Origin: a virus
DNA length: 35,834 bases
IMG/VR virus record: IMGVR_UViG_3300029319_000185
Location: 1-35,834 of that record
Reading direction: 5' to 3' (one strand)
The first letter of the stretch is position 1. Every line of letters starts with the position of its first letter. Made by a program: the position numbers and the translations under genes. The notes below the pieces were generated by a model. It saw only the letters and a list, made by a program, of their open reading frames with translations, was not told where the DNA came from and searched no databases. Below, piece by piece: positions 22,508-29,902 of this stretch.

Positions 22508-23072
22508 TATTGTACTAATACTCTGTTGTTCAACAAGTTACACAATGGCAGACAATAAGACACCTAAAGAATTAGCTAATCGTCGAGTTAAAGAGCAACG
22601 CTCTAAGAACTATTTTAATATGTTCAAGCTAAATGAGGGTAATAAACCAAAGGTTTACAAGGATAGTAAAGGTAATCGAACTATAGGCATAGGATTTAAT
22701 CTTGAAGACGCAGGCAACAAAAAGTTTTTACAAGAACAAGGTATTGATATAAACGAATTATTTAAGGGTCGAGAACTTACTGACAAAGAAACAAAAACTC
22801 TTTATAATCATAGCCTTAGGCAAGCATTTGCTGATGCACAAAAATTTGATCCAAATTTAGCTAAACGCCCAGAGGCAGCAAGAATGGCAATAGTTGACAT
22901 GGCTTTTAACCTAGGTTTAACAAAGTTAAATAAATTTGTAGAAATGAAAAAAGCGTTAATGAATAATGATTATCAAAAAGCTGCTGATGAAATGGTTGAC
23001 AGTAACTGGTACAAACAAGTAAAGTCCAGAGGACCAAGAATGGTAGAGATAATGCGTTCAGCATCAAGATAA
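22482..23072 (+). CDS. T4-type lysozyme (endolysin) with N-terminal signal or signal-anchor
   Basis: The catalytic triad of phage lysozyme (GH24) is complete: LNEG (Glu52), 8 residues, YKD (Asp61), 5 residues, Thr67 in GNRTIGIGF, with the T4 lysozyme spacing. I choose GTG 22482, because it gives a basic, hydrophobic N-terminus (KSVLRICSIVLILCC, then STSYTMA) typical of a secreted or signal-arrest-release endolysin. ATG 22545 would give a cytoplasmic form without it. An ATG at 22347 lies inside the portal gene and is less likely. Three Cys near the signal could matter for activation. The gene lies between portal and scaffold, far from the holin at 29278. It cleaves peptidoglycan at lysis. Confidence 0.9.
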   Translation: MKSVLRICSIVLILCCSTSYTMADNKTPKELANRRVKEQRSKNYFNMFKLNEGNKPKVYKDSKGNRTIGIGFNLEDAGNKKFLQEQGIDINELFKGRELTDKETKTLYNHSLRQAFADAQKFDPNLAKRPEAARMAIVDMAFNLGLTKLNKFVEMKKALMNNDYQKAADEMVDSNWYKQVKSRGPRMVEIMRSASR

Positions 23073-23073
23073 T

Positions 23074-23292
23074 ATGAATATTCAAGACGATATAAAAACA
23101 CTTTACAATTACGAAGCATTTGCTAGATTTATAAAAATGGTTCATGAATTAAGAGAAGAATCCATTGAAGAACTGCACGAGGCAACAAATAACAATATAC
23201 AACAAATATCAGGAAGAATCATAACATATGATCAATTACTCCAGCTTGTAAACTGGGAAGAACTACGTAATCGTCATCGTGAAAACTTTTAG
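23074..23292 (+). CDS. Conserved small podovirus protein, 72 aa
   Basis: Starts two bases after the lysozyme stop (TAATATG). It is helical and charged (YNYEAFARFIKMVHELREES, then GRIITYDQLLQLVNWEEL). Similar small proteins sit between portal and scaffold in many podoviruses; their role is not established, but head assembly is likely. Its stop codon lies in the hairpin at 23291-23312. Confidence 0.8.
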   Translation: MNIQDDIKTLYNYEAFARFIKMVHELREESIEELHEATNNNIQQISGRIITYDQLLQLVNWEELRNRHRENF

Positions 23293-23312
23293 GTGAATCA
23301 TACTGTTCACCT
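23291..23312 (+). promoter_or_regulatory. Hairpin between the 72-aa gene and the scaffold gene
   Basis: AGGTGAA (23291-23297) and TTCACCT (23306-23312) form a perfect 7-bp stem around an 8-nt loop and include the upstream stop codon. No T tract follows, so it is more likely an RNA-processing or stability element than a terminator. Confidence 0.45.
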
Positions 23313-23360
23313 GTGTTAAAGTAAATTATCGCAATCTCTCGGCGTAAATGAGTGGAAATT

Positions 23361-24467
23361 ATGACAGACGAAATCGCAACTGCTGACTCTGGGGCAGATA
23401 CAAAACCAGTGGAAAATACTAATATATCCGTTACGGATTTTGCAAATCGCCGATTGGGGCAGATGAATTCTCAGAGTACTGAGAAAGAATCAGAACCAGT
23501 TGACGAAGAGCCAACTGCGGAAACAACCGAAGAAACGACAGAAGAGGTTTCAAAAAATACTGAAACTAATGAAGAAGTTTCCCAGGAAGAGACTAAAGTT
23601 GAATCAACATCTGAAGATGTTCTTTCACAGATTGATTTGGACAACGTGTCCGAAGAGGAGCTAAAGGAACTAGCTGAAAAACTAGGTAGTAAAGCTGTTG
23701 CACGTTTTGGAGAACTTACCGCAAGACGTAAATCAGCTGAAGAAAAACTAGCTAGGTTGCAGGCACAAATGCAACAGCAAAGTCCCCTTGAATCTAATAA
23801 GAAGATACAAAATAACCCATTTAGTAATCTTACTACTATTGAGGATTTACAAAATAAATCTCAAGAAATAGACAGTATAGTAGACTGGGCAGAGGATCTT
23901 CTTTTTGAAAATGCCGATCATGCAGCCGATGATGTAATCACGGAAGTAGAGGGTCAAGAAATGACCAAGGCACAGGTTCGTAAGTCTCTTATGCAGGCAC
24001 GTAAAGCAAAAAAGACCTTTCTACCGGATCAACTTTCTAGATTACAAGCACAGTTAGCTGCTCAAAATATGGAAGTTGCTTTCAAAGAAAAAGCTAAACA
24101 AGAGCTATCTTGGCTAGATGGTGAAGACAATGACGTGCGTAAACAATACGAAGCTACAGTGAATGATGCTCGTTTTCAACATATGAAAGAGATCATATCA
24201 AAAGAAGCTCCCGAAGTTGCAGGTCAGTTAGATTATTGGTTTGCTCACGCAGCAAATAGTATCTATGGTCGTAAACCTATAGTTGATGGAAAGCCTAGCA
24301 TGAAACTTACACCACCTAAGGGTGCAACAACAAGTAGTGCAAACGCTGATAAGTCCCAATCAAGAACTGCAAAGAACCTCAAGGAAATGCAAAATCGATT
24401 CAAGCAATCAGGTAACGCCCGTGATTTCGCCGAACTTAGAAAACTACAAATGGCCTCGCGCCAATAA
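23361..24467 (+). CDS. Scaffolding protein
   Basis: A 368-residue protein just upstream of the major capsid gene. The N-terminal 90 residues are highly acidic and low in complexity (EEPTAETTEETTEE). The middle is coiled coil (ELTARRKSAEEKLARLQAQ), and the C-terminus is basic (RTAKNLKEMQNRFKQSG), as scaffolds need for capsid contact. ATG 23361 (MTDEIATAD) is preferred over GTG 23352; GAGTGG upstream may act as a weak Shine-Dalgarno site. The scaffold guides procapsid assembly and then leaves. Assigned from composition and position. Confidence 0.85.
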   Translation: MTDEIATADSGADTKPVENTNISVTDFANRRLGQMNSQSTEKESEPVDEEPTAETTEETTEEVSKNTETNEEVSQEETKVESTSEDVLSQIDLDNVSEEELKELAEKLGSKAVARFGELTARRKSAEEKLARLQAQMQQQSPLESNKKIQNNPFSNLTTIEDLQNKSQEIDSIVDWAEDLLFENADHAADDVITEVEGQEMTKAQVRKSLMQARKAKKTFLPDQLSRLQAQLAAQNMEVAFKEKAKQELSWLDGEDNDVRKQYEATVNDARFQHMKEIISKEAPEVAGQLDYWFAHAANSIYGRKPIVDGKPSMKLTPPKGATTSSANADKSQSRTAKNLKEMQNRFKQSGNARDFAELRKLQMASRQ

Positions 24468-24487
24468 CTCATTAATAATTAAATAAA

Positions 24488-25495
24488 ATGGCATTCTCAA
24501 ATACATTCGATACTACAAATACAGGATCGGCTGTCTCAAATCGTGAGGACTTGACAGATGTCTTGACTATTCTTGCGCCCGAAGAGACTCCTATCCTTTC
24601 GTCTGCTAACAAAGAACGCGCATCTGCAACTAATGTTGAGTGGACTGTTGACAGCCTTTCTGCACCCAGCACTGCTGGTATCTCAGAAGGAGCTGACGTA
24701 ACAGCATTCACTGACAAATTTGCAAGCCGCGCTCGTCTTAACAATCGCATACAAAAATTCCGTCGTGACTACATGGTTTCTGATCTGCAAGAAGCAGTTG
24801 ATTCCGTAGGTCCTGCTAAAATCGCACAAGCTGAAGCTAAAGCTATCCGTGAACTAAAACGTGATATTGAAGCTACACTTGCTGGAACTCAAGACAAAGC
24901 CACAGAAGATGGTGCTGGTACAGCAAATGCACTTCGTGGTCTTGGTGATTTCCTTGATTCTGCTGGTCCTTCTGATGTTCCTGCTGCTTATCGCACACCT
25001 GCTGATAGCATTTACACAACTTCAGAAGCTAATTCTGCTGAGTTTAGTGAATCTAAACTTAATGACATCATCAGTTCTATATTCCGCGTAACTGGTTCTG
25101 CTAACAATCTTTCGCTTGTTGCTGACACTGGTCTACGTCGTGTAATATCTGATTTTGCTCGTACAACTACATCTGCTACAGATAATGTTCGTACAGTAAA
25201 CTATGATGGCAACAGTGGTACTATTAAACTATCTGTTGATCTTTATGAGTCAGATCACGGAGTTGTTTCAATCGTAAATCAAAACCCTGATTGTGCGCCT
25301 AACTTTGGCGGTAACACAACCACTGGTTCTGGTTACATTGTCAACCCTGAGTACTATGGTATCCACGAACTTATCCCAATGGGAAGCACTCGTCTTCCTA
25401 ATCTTGGCGGTGGTGAGCGTGGATTTGTTGATTGCGCTTTGACCCTTGGTGTATATCACCCAGGCGCACATGGTGTTATCCAAGACATAACCTAA
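24488..25495 (+). CDS. Major capsid protein, SU10-like
   Basis: A 335-residue protein. The N-terminus matches the SU10-type major capsid family: NREDLTDVLTILAPEETPIL, an NVEWTVDSL segment, then RLNNRIQKFRRDYMVSDLQE and a KAIRELKRDIEATL helix (the spine helix of the HK97 fold). The C-terminus has the beta-rich axial domain and ends PGAHGVIQDIT. It builds the icosahedral shell. The start ATG 24488 has only an AT-rich leader (AATAATTAAATAAAATG) without a Shine-Dalgarno site, unusual for such a highly made protein. The following gene has a strong one. Confidence 0.92.
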   Translation: MAFSNTFDTTNTGSAVSNREDLTDVLTILAPEETPILSSANKERASATNVEWTVDSLSAPSTAGISEGADVTAFTDKFASRARLNNRIQKFRRDYMVSDLQEAVDSVGPAKIAQAEAKAIRELKRDIEATLAGTQDKATEDGAGTANALRGLGDFLDSAGPSDVPAAYRTPADSIYTTSEANSAEFSESKLNDIISSIFRVTGSANNLSLVADTGLRRVISDFARTTTSATDNVRTVNYDGNSGTIKLSVDLYESDHGVVSIVNQNPDCAPNFGGNTTTGSGYIVNPEYYGIHELIPMGSTRLPNLGGGERGFVDCALTLGVYHPGAHGVIQDIT

Positions 25496-25515
25496 AATAA
25501 AGGAGATATAACACT

Positions 25516-25977
25516 ATGGCTAAATTAACAGTAAACGAAGCCGGTACTTCTGGCTACACTCACGTCATATCACTTAGCTTTTCAGATCTAAATGATATTA
25601 AGACAGGAACTAATCCATTCACAGGAGAGTCTCTTGGCACTGCTACACAACTTCCTATTGCAACCATCCCAGCTGGTGGTGCTGTAGAGTTAGCTGGTGT
25701 CTTTGAGTCCACTGCACTTGCAGGTGCTACTGACATTACTCTTGATGTAGGTACAACTGGAGGTGATCCTGATGAGTTCATTGATGCTCTTGATGTTGAT
25801 GCAATGTCTGCACCAGTATTTAATTCTGGTGATGGATTTACTGGCAATCAATCACAAGCTGTAGGATTCCAAGCTGAAACTTCAGTTCTTGCTGAAGTTA
25901 ATGGAACTACAGGTGACTTGACTGCTGGTAACATTGTTATCGCATTACGTATCATTGACCTTGGTTCATTTGCGTAA
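25516..25977 (+). CDS. Putative capsid decoration protein
   Basis: A 153-residue, beta-rich and Gly/Thr-rich protein directly after the major capsid gene. It has no charged helices and no Cys, as in head decoration proteins (TLDVGTTGGDPDEFIDALDV; ending IVIALRIIDLGSFA). It has the best ribosome site in the window, AAGGAGATATA before ATG 25516, implying high expression. It is the last gene before the UUCG terminator, so it shares the capsid transcript. Function is by position and composition. Confidence 0.75.
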   Translation: MAKLTVNEAGTSGYTHVISLSFSDLNDIKTGTNPFTGESLGTATQLPIATIPAGGAVELAGVFESTALAGATDITLDVGTTGGDPDEFIDALDVDAMSAPVFNSGDGFTGNQSQAVGFQAETSVLAEVNGTTGDLTAGNIVIALRIIDLGSFA

Positions 25978-25992
25978 TAATTAATTCTAGTT

Positions 25993-26016
25993 GGGGGCTT
26001 CGGCCCCCAGCTTTTG
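25993..26016 (+). terminator. Intrinsic terminator after the capsid genes, UUCG tetraloop
   Basis: GGGGGC (25993-25998), TTCG loop (25999-26002), GCCCCC (26003-26008), then AGCTTTTG. The C(UUCG)G loop is the classic extra-stable tetraloop. The T tract is short, so read-through into the tail genes is likely. The next start codon (26020) is only 11 nt past the stem. Confidence 0.85.
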
Positions 26017-26019
26017 ATT

Positions 26020-26328
26020 ATGGATGTAATTATTCCTAAGCTAAAGAGGTACTCTGATGGAGAGATTGATCGTGCGTTCATGCGTGAAATTAAGAATGGC
26101 TTTAGACTAGAACGTGAGACAGAAGAAAAGCGAGTTATAGCTGCGGCTAAAGAAGCTCAAAAACTAAAAGGCACAAAACATCCAGTTCTGGGTCGACCAG
26201 TTGCAAGTATTCCTCCTAGGGAGTACTTTCGGCTAATAAAGAAGTACGGACATGATACCGTACATTCTAAAGAATTTTTAAAGTACTACAACAAGAAGTT
26301 CCCTGAACTCAGTCCAAACAAAGCATAA
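26020..26328 (+). CDS. Hypothetical head-tail region protein, 102 aa
   Basis: The start is ATG 26020 (MDVIIPKLKRYSDGEIDRAF); a TTG at 26014 is less likely. The protein is basic and helical with a PPREYFRLIKKYG segment and a KxFLKYYNKKFPEL C-terminus. It is placed between decoration and adaptor genes, so it may be a connector accessory. No family is recognised. It ends in TAATG with the adaptor gene. Confidence 0.75.
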   Translation: MDVIIPKLKRYSDGEIDRAFMREIKNGFRLERETEEKRVIAAAKEAQKLKGTKHPVLGRPVASIPPREYFRLIKKYGHDTVHSKEFLKYYNKKFPELSPNKA

Positions 26329-27278
26329 TGCAGACTAGAACCTACGGCGAGTTATTTAAGTTAATAAGATCCTTAGCTGGGGTTGGTTCTTTTTCTACAG
26401 CTGAGTTAGACGATATTGCAAACCTAATTAACAGAAGGTTCTTACAAATATTTAACGAGAGTCCTATATGGCCTCGATACTTAGTATCCTCAGAAAAAAG
26501 AGATGTCTTAGCTTTAACGCTCTCAGGTGCTACAGCAAGCACAGACACAACTGTAAATCAGAACTACAAACTACTAGGTTCTAATACAACTGGTGGTTCT
26601 AATGTTTACCAAGGTGCAACTACTAACACTGTTATTATTTATAATACTGGCACCGCTTGGCGTGTAGATACTGCAGCATCAGCTGCTGAACAAACTGACG
26701 GAACATTTACAGTAACTTCTGGTACTCAACAATTTATTGAAGCAGACACTAACAAGAAAGACAATATTACTGAAGTAGAAACCTTTACACCACGTGATGG
26801 TACAGATTCATTACTTGTTGAAGGTAAGAACCTTGTGCCATATGCACAAAGTGGTAAAACTACTATTGGTTCTTTTAATCGTATTTACAGAAAGCAACCT
26901 TTCTTAAATCAATCAGCACTAGAATATGAGTTCTTTGTTGATGTCACTGGAGCCAATATATTAAATATTGCTTCTACTACTGATAACTCAGTATTTGTTA
27001 CTTACAAACAACAATTTAGTCCTTTTACAGTTACTGGTACAGTCGCTTCTGATTTTACAGATAGTACAGTAGAAGTACCAGGAGAGTTTTTCTCTTACTT
27101 AGCCCATGCAACCTATGCTGATTTTCTTCGTATGGATGGTCAGACTGACAAAGCATTCCAAGAAGAAGAAAGGGCTAACGTAGCCATGGCTTTAGAACTG
27201 GAGAAGATAGATATAATATCTAATAACAATACCGTAAACAAACGGTTCTCAACTTACGTAAATCGGCAATCCCGATAG
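26328..27278 (+). CDS. Putative head-to-tail adaptor (tail tube A-like)
   Basis: A 316-residue protein. The N-terminal helices TYGELFKLIRSLAGVG and SFSTAELDDIANLINRRFLQ and the C-terminal helices PGEFFSYLAHATYADFLRMD and KAFQEEERANVAMALELEK fit the helical bundle of short-tail adaptors (T7 gp11-like). Between them is a large beta insertion (about residues 65-240) rich in Thr, Gly and Asn. The position after the head genes supports the call. It joins the portal ring to the nozzle. No strong sequence motif, so this is fold-level inference. Confidence 0.7.
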   Translation: MQTRTYGELFKLIRSLAGVGSFSTAELDDIANLINRRFLQIFNESPIWPRYLVSSEKRDVLALTLSGATASTDTTVNQNYKLLGSNTTGGSNVYQGATTNTVIIYNTGTAWRVDTAASAAEQTDGTFTVTSGTQQFIEADTNKKDNITEVETFTPRDGTDSLLVEGKNLVPYAQSGKTTIGSFNRIYRKQPFLNQSALEYEFFVDVTGANILNIASTTDNSVFVTYKQQFSPFTVTGTVASDFTDSTVEVPGEFFSYLAHATYADFLRMDGQTDKAFQEEERANVAMALELEKIDIISNNNTVNKRFSTYVNRQSR

Positions 27279-27291
27279 TAACCCCCTGTGA

Positions 27292-27297
27292 TACAAT
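27292..27297 (+). promoter_or_regulatory. Weak extended -10 element before the small tail gene
   Basis: TGATACAAT (TG at 27289, TACAAT at 27292-27297) has the extended -10 form, but no -35 is seen. The same TGATACAAT recurs at 30523. It is a low-confidence promoter after the adaptor gene. Confidence 0.25.
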
Positions 27298-27305
27298 AAT
27301 TAATT

Positions 27306-27560
27306 ATGGCAAAATCAAGAAATAACGCATTGGAGTTTAGCTCCGCAGGTTCAATAGTAATTAATGCTGCCGATGGAGCAACTTCCGGTACATTTGGTGC
27401 TATCCAGTTTTTGAAGGACTCGACTCTTTCAGCACTGACTGCTACTAATGTTGATAACTCAGCTGACCTACTTACATCGTTTGGAGCCGGTACTATTATC
27501 TATGGTAACTTTACTTCTGTTACTATTAGTGCTGGCTTAGTACAACTGCACAAGGTTTAA
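27306..27560 (+). CDS. Small beta-rich tail-associated protein, 84 aa
   Basis: A compact Gly/Ser/Ala-rich protein (GTFGAIQFLKDSTLSALTAT, then AGTIIYGNFTSVTISAGLVQ) with regular strand spacing and almost no charge. Similar short proteins stand next to adhesin genes in other phages and may trimerise at the tail tip. No Cys, no signal. The function is unknown, but the conserved-looking pattern and location suggest a virion part. Confidence 0.75.
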   Translation: MAKSRNNALEFSSAGSIVINAADGATSGTFGAIQFLKDSTLSALTATNVDNSADLLTSFGAGTIIYGNFTSVTISAGLVQLHKV

Positions 27561-27561
27561 T

Positions 27562-28902
27562 ATGCACACTAGCCTCGATTCAGCCCTAGGTCGGCAGAGA
27601 CGGCTGAACCAAATAGGAGAGACTATTAACTCAATAGCTACTCCTGCTGCTGCGTTTAGTCTTAGAAGTCTTACTGGTGGTGACCCTTTGGCGGTGCGTG
27701 TACGCAGGTCAGGCGATAATACCGACCAAGATTTTACTGTATCTGAAGTAGCTTCTGGGGCTTTACTTAATTACATAAATGAAGATGTTGTAACTGAGCA
27801 ATCGGACTTTACATCTGGCGTAGATAGTTACGCAAAAGATAGTCAAGGAACAGTTAGCAGAGAGGCAAGTTTTGAAGGTAAAAGTGATGTATTAAAATAT
27901 GAGTTTGCATCGAGTGGTAGATTTGGAATTAAAAAAACTAGTATAGCTTTAGACCTCACTTCTAGTTATACAATAACTTTTGAGTACTATGCTGATACTG
28001 CGTATAATGGTAAATTTTGGGGAATAGAAGATGCATTTGCAGATAGAGTAAGTGCCTCAAATACTCCTGCTGTTGTATCAGATGCTTGGACCTCCGTTAC
28101 TCTCAATGTTCCAAGTGGAAGAACAACTGGTGTAACAAGTTTACATATTAGATTACAAGCAGGTACTAGTGATACTTTTGGTCTTACGGGCATAACAGCA
28201 AATGTAAGATTCAAAAACATTGTTGTTACTCAAACAACTGGTTCTGGTTTTGTTGATACTTGGTATGACCAATCAGGCAATGATAGACACGCTGTTCAAA
28301 ATACTGATGCACAGCAACCTATTATTGTTGAATCAGGAACTTTTCAAGATGGTTTAAAATTTACTCACGCTGACACTACCAATGGAAAAAGATTATCTTT
28401 TGACCGAGACACATCACAACTAGGAACTGAATTTGCTTTGGTTTGGGTAGGATTTTATACAGGCAGTAGCGGCACTATGAAAAATATATTAGGAGCAACT
28501 AGAGGCGTACAAGGATACAACTCTGGCTCAGTAAGTATAACTGCAACACCCAGTAGTAATCAATTTAGCTTTGTAAATGAACAATCAGGCTCAGCTCGCC
28601 AAATTTTAAATGGAACACAAACTCTTGCAGCAGAGACGCGAGGTGTTGTGTTTGCAAGCTACGATGACGATGCAGTATTAATTTCTGTAAATGGAAATTC
28701 CAACACATCTACATTTTCTAGTACAGTTTTAACAAATACTCGTGACTTTAACATTATGAGTGCAACTTCAACTGGCGGTACTTATAGAACTTTAGAAAGT
28801 GCGCCAGGTACTTGTTCAGAAGTAATAGTATATGATACTAATCAAGTTAATAATCGTACAAGCATAGAAACCAATATAATTAACCATTATTCAATATCTT
28901 AA
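27562..28902 (+). CDS. Adhesin-like tail protein with concanavalin/LamG-type lectin and carbohydrate-binding domains
   Basis: A 446-residue protein. After an N-terminal piece, AFSLRSLTGGDPLAVRVRRS, comes a beta-sandwich of about residues 75-220 resembling a carbohydrate-binding module (SSYTITFEYYADTAYNGKFW). Then comes a lectin-like domain introduced by FVDTWYDQSGNDRHAVQ, typical of LamG/concanavalin-like proteins. The carbohydrate-binding module appears inserted between two halves of a motif (AVRVRRSGDN ... TWYDQSGN) normally close together. It could be a second receptor-binding protein besides the S74 fibre. No clear catalytic residues. It couples by TAATG to the next gene. Confidence 0.75.
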   Translation: MHTSLDSALGRQRRLNQIGETINSIATPAAAFSLRSLTGGDPLAVRVRRSGDNTDQDFTVSEVASGALLNYINEDVVTEQSDFTSGVDSYAKDSQGTVSREASFEGKSDVLKYEFASSGRFGIKKTSIALDLTSSYTITFEYYADTAYNGKFWGIEDAFADRVSASNTPAVVSDAWTSVTLNVPSGRTTGVTSLHIRLQAGTSDTFGLTGITANVRFKNIVVTQTTGSGFVDTWYDQSGNDRHAVQNTDAQQPIIVESGTFQDGLKFTHADTTNGKRLSFDRDTSQLGTEFALVWVGFYTGSSGTMKNILGATRGVQGYNSGSVSITATPSSNQFSFVNEQSGSARQILNGTQTLAAETRGVVFASYDDDAVLISVNGNSNTSTFSSTVLTNTRDFNIMSATSTGGTYRTLESAPGTCSEVIVYDTNQVNNRTSIETNIINHYSIS

Positions 28903-29126
28903 TGATTTACTTAATATACGACACTGAAGAAGAGGCTTATGCTCGTGCTGACATAGAAGGGCAAAGAATAGGATACTCTTACTGGACCGAAGGTAAAGGC
29001 ACTCGTTGGGCTACAGCACCAGAGCCAACAGCAGAAGGCAAGTACGCATTAAATGTTACTACCTATAATTTAACTGAAGAAGAAGAATCCGCTACAGTTA
29101 ATTCTTATAACCCAGTAGAAGAATAA
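28902..29126 (+). CDS. Small acidic protein, 74 aa
   Basis: Begins MIYLIYDTEEEAYARADIEG. Similar proteins with the MIYLIY opening follow adhesin genes in other marine phages, possibly as assembly helpers. Acidic C-terminus (TEEEESATVNSYNPVEE). Coupled by TAATG on both sides. The function is unknown. Confidence 0.7.
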   Translation: MIYLIYDTEEEAYARADIEGQRIGYSYWTEGKGTRWATAPEPTAEGKYALNVTTYNLTEEEESATVNSYNPVEE

Positions 29127-29281
29127 TGGAAACTATGCTTAGAGGAACAGTAGGATCAACAGGCTTTTTTGCCTGTATGGGATTACAAAGCGTCAATACC
29201 ATAGTCAGCCTAGTTGTTGGGGTAATGACTTTTATATTTCTAGGACTATCTATTTATAAGTTACTAAAAGATCTAAAATGA
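29126..29281 (+). CDS. Small membrane protein, 51 aa (possible holin partner)
   Basis: ATG 29126 overlaps the previous stop; the stop overlaps the holin start as ATGA (29278-29281). The sequence METMLRGTVGSTGFFACMGL is followed by one clear membrane segment, IVSLVVGVMTFIFLGLSIY, and a basic tail KLLKDLK. The weakly hydrophobic front half might form a second segment. Tight coupling with the holin suggests an antiholin or second holin. Confidence 0.75.
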   Translation: METMLRGTVGSTGFFACMGLQSVNTIVSLVVGVMTFIFLGLSIYKLLKDLK

Positions 29282-29682
29282 CTACTGAACTTATAGCTAT
29301 GCTAGGTGGTGGTGCATCTGGTTTCTTGTTTAAGTTGATCGGTACAATGGTTACTGCTCAACAGAACAATGTAAATAATCTTATCAAAAGACAAGAGGCA
29401 TCAAGCGCAAGTGCTGATGCAGCTGCAAAACGCACAGGAGATGGTGGTGCCTGGGTGCGAAGAGTCATAGTAGTAACAGTTCTATTTGGTGTAATTATAG
29501 CCCCTTTCATACTAGCTCACAGTGACGAAGGAGTAACAGTAGCCAGTGAGTACAGCAAATTTTTTGGGTTCAAGAAAGGTACAACATTTCAGACTCTGCA
29601 CGGCTATGTTATACTACCAGAGATACGCCAAACAGTTTTAGCCATAGTAGGTTTTTACTTTGGTTCATCCTCAGTCAAATAA
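29278..29682 (+). CDS. Holin, three transmembrane segments (GTA/3-TM holin-like)
   Basis: A 134-residue protein with segments at about 5-25 (LIAMLGGGASGFLFKLIGTM), 61-81 (VIVVTVLFGVIIAPFILAH) and 115-131 (TVLAIVGFYFGSSS). An amphipathic charged linker with RQEASSASADAAAKR separates the first two. The layout matches the 3-TM holins of gene transfer agents and related phages. It would open the inner membrane or collapse its potential so that the lysozyme at 22482 can act. The match is by topology. Confidence 0.8.
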   Translation: MTTELIAMLGGGASGFLFKLIGTMVTAQQNNVNNLIKRQEASSASADAAAKRTGDGGAWVRRVIVVTVLFGVIIAPFILAHSDEGVTVASEYSKFFGFKKGTTFQTLHGYVILPEIRQTVLAIVGFYFGSSSVK

Positions 29683-29683
29683 T

Positions 29684-29902
29684 ATGAAAAAATGTAATGT
29701 ATGCGACAAGCCTAAGAGCATCTGCTCTTGGTGTTCACCAATCCAATGGATTACAAAAACGCTCAACAAAAACTCTCTGAACTTCGTGATAGCCTCGATA
29801 AAGTCCTTGGTAGTAAAACCGAAGGACCTAGCCGGGAAGACGCTGAGAAGGCTCTCAAGACGGCTAAAGACGGTGCTAGGCGGGCTAAGAAAACGCTCCT
29901 AG
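29684..29902 (+). CDS. Small zinc-ribbon protein overlapping the next gene
   Basis: ATG 29684 is one base after the holin stop. The 72-residue product begins KKCNVCDKPKSICSWCSP: two CxxC pairs six residues apart, a clear zinc knuckle. The C-terminal 45 residues are very basic (KTLRRLSRRLKTVLGGLRKR) and are read in a different frame of the following acidic gene (157-bp overlap). It may bind nucleic acid. If the overlap is real, both frames are under selection. No canonical slippery heptamer is seen at the junction, so a frameshift fusion is less likely. Confidence 0.55.
   Translation: MKKCNVCDKPKSICSWCSPIQWITKTLNKNSLNFVIASIKSLVVKPKDLAGKTLRRLSRRLKTVLGGLRKRS

Noticed and set aside
29684-29780. 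Programmed -1 frameshift joining the zinc ribbon to the acidic protein
   Set aside because: No X-XXY-YYZ slippery heptamer in the right phase was found near the overlap, so I kept them as separate overlapping genes.
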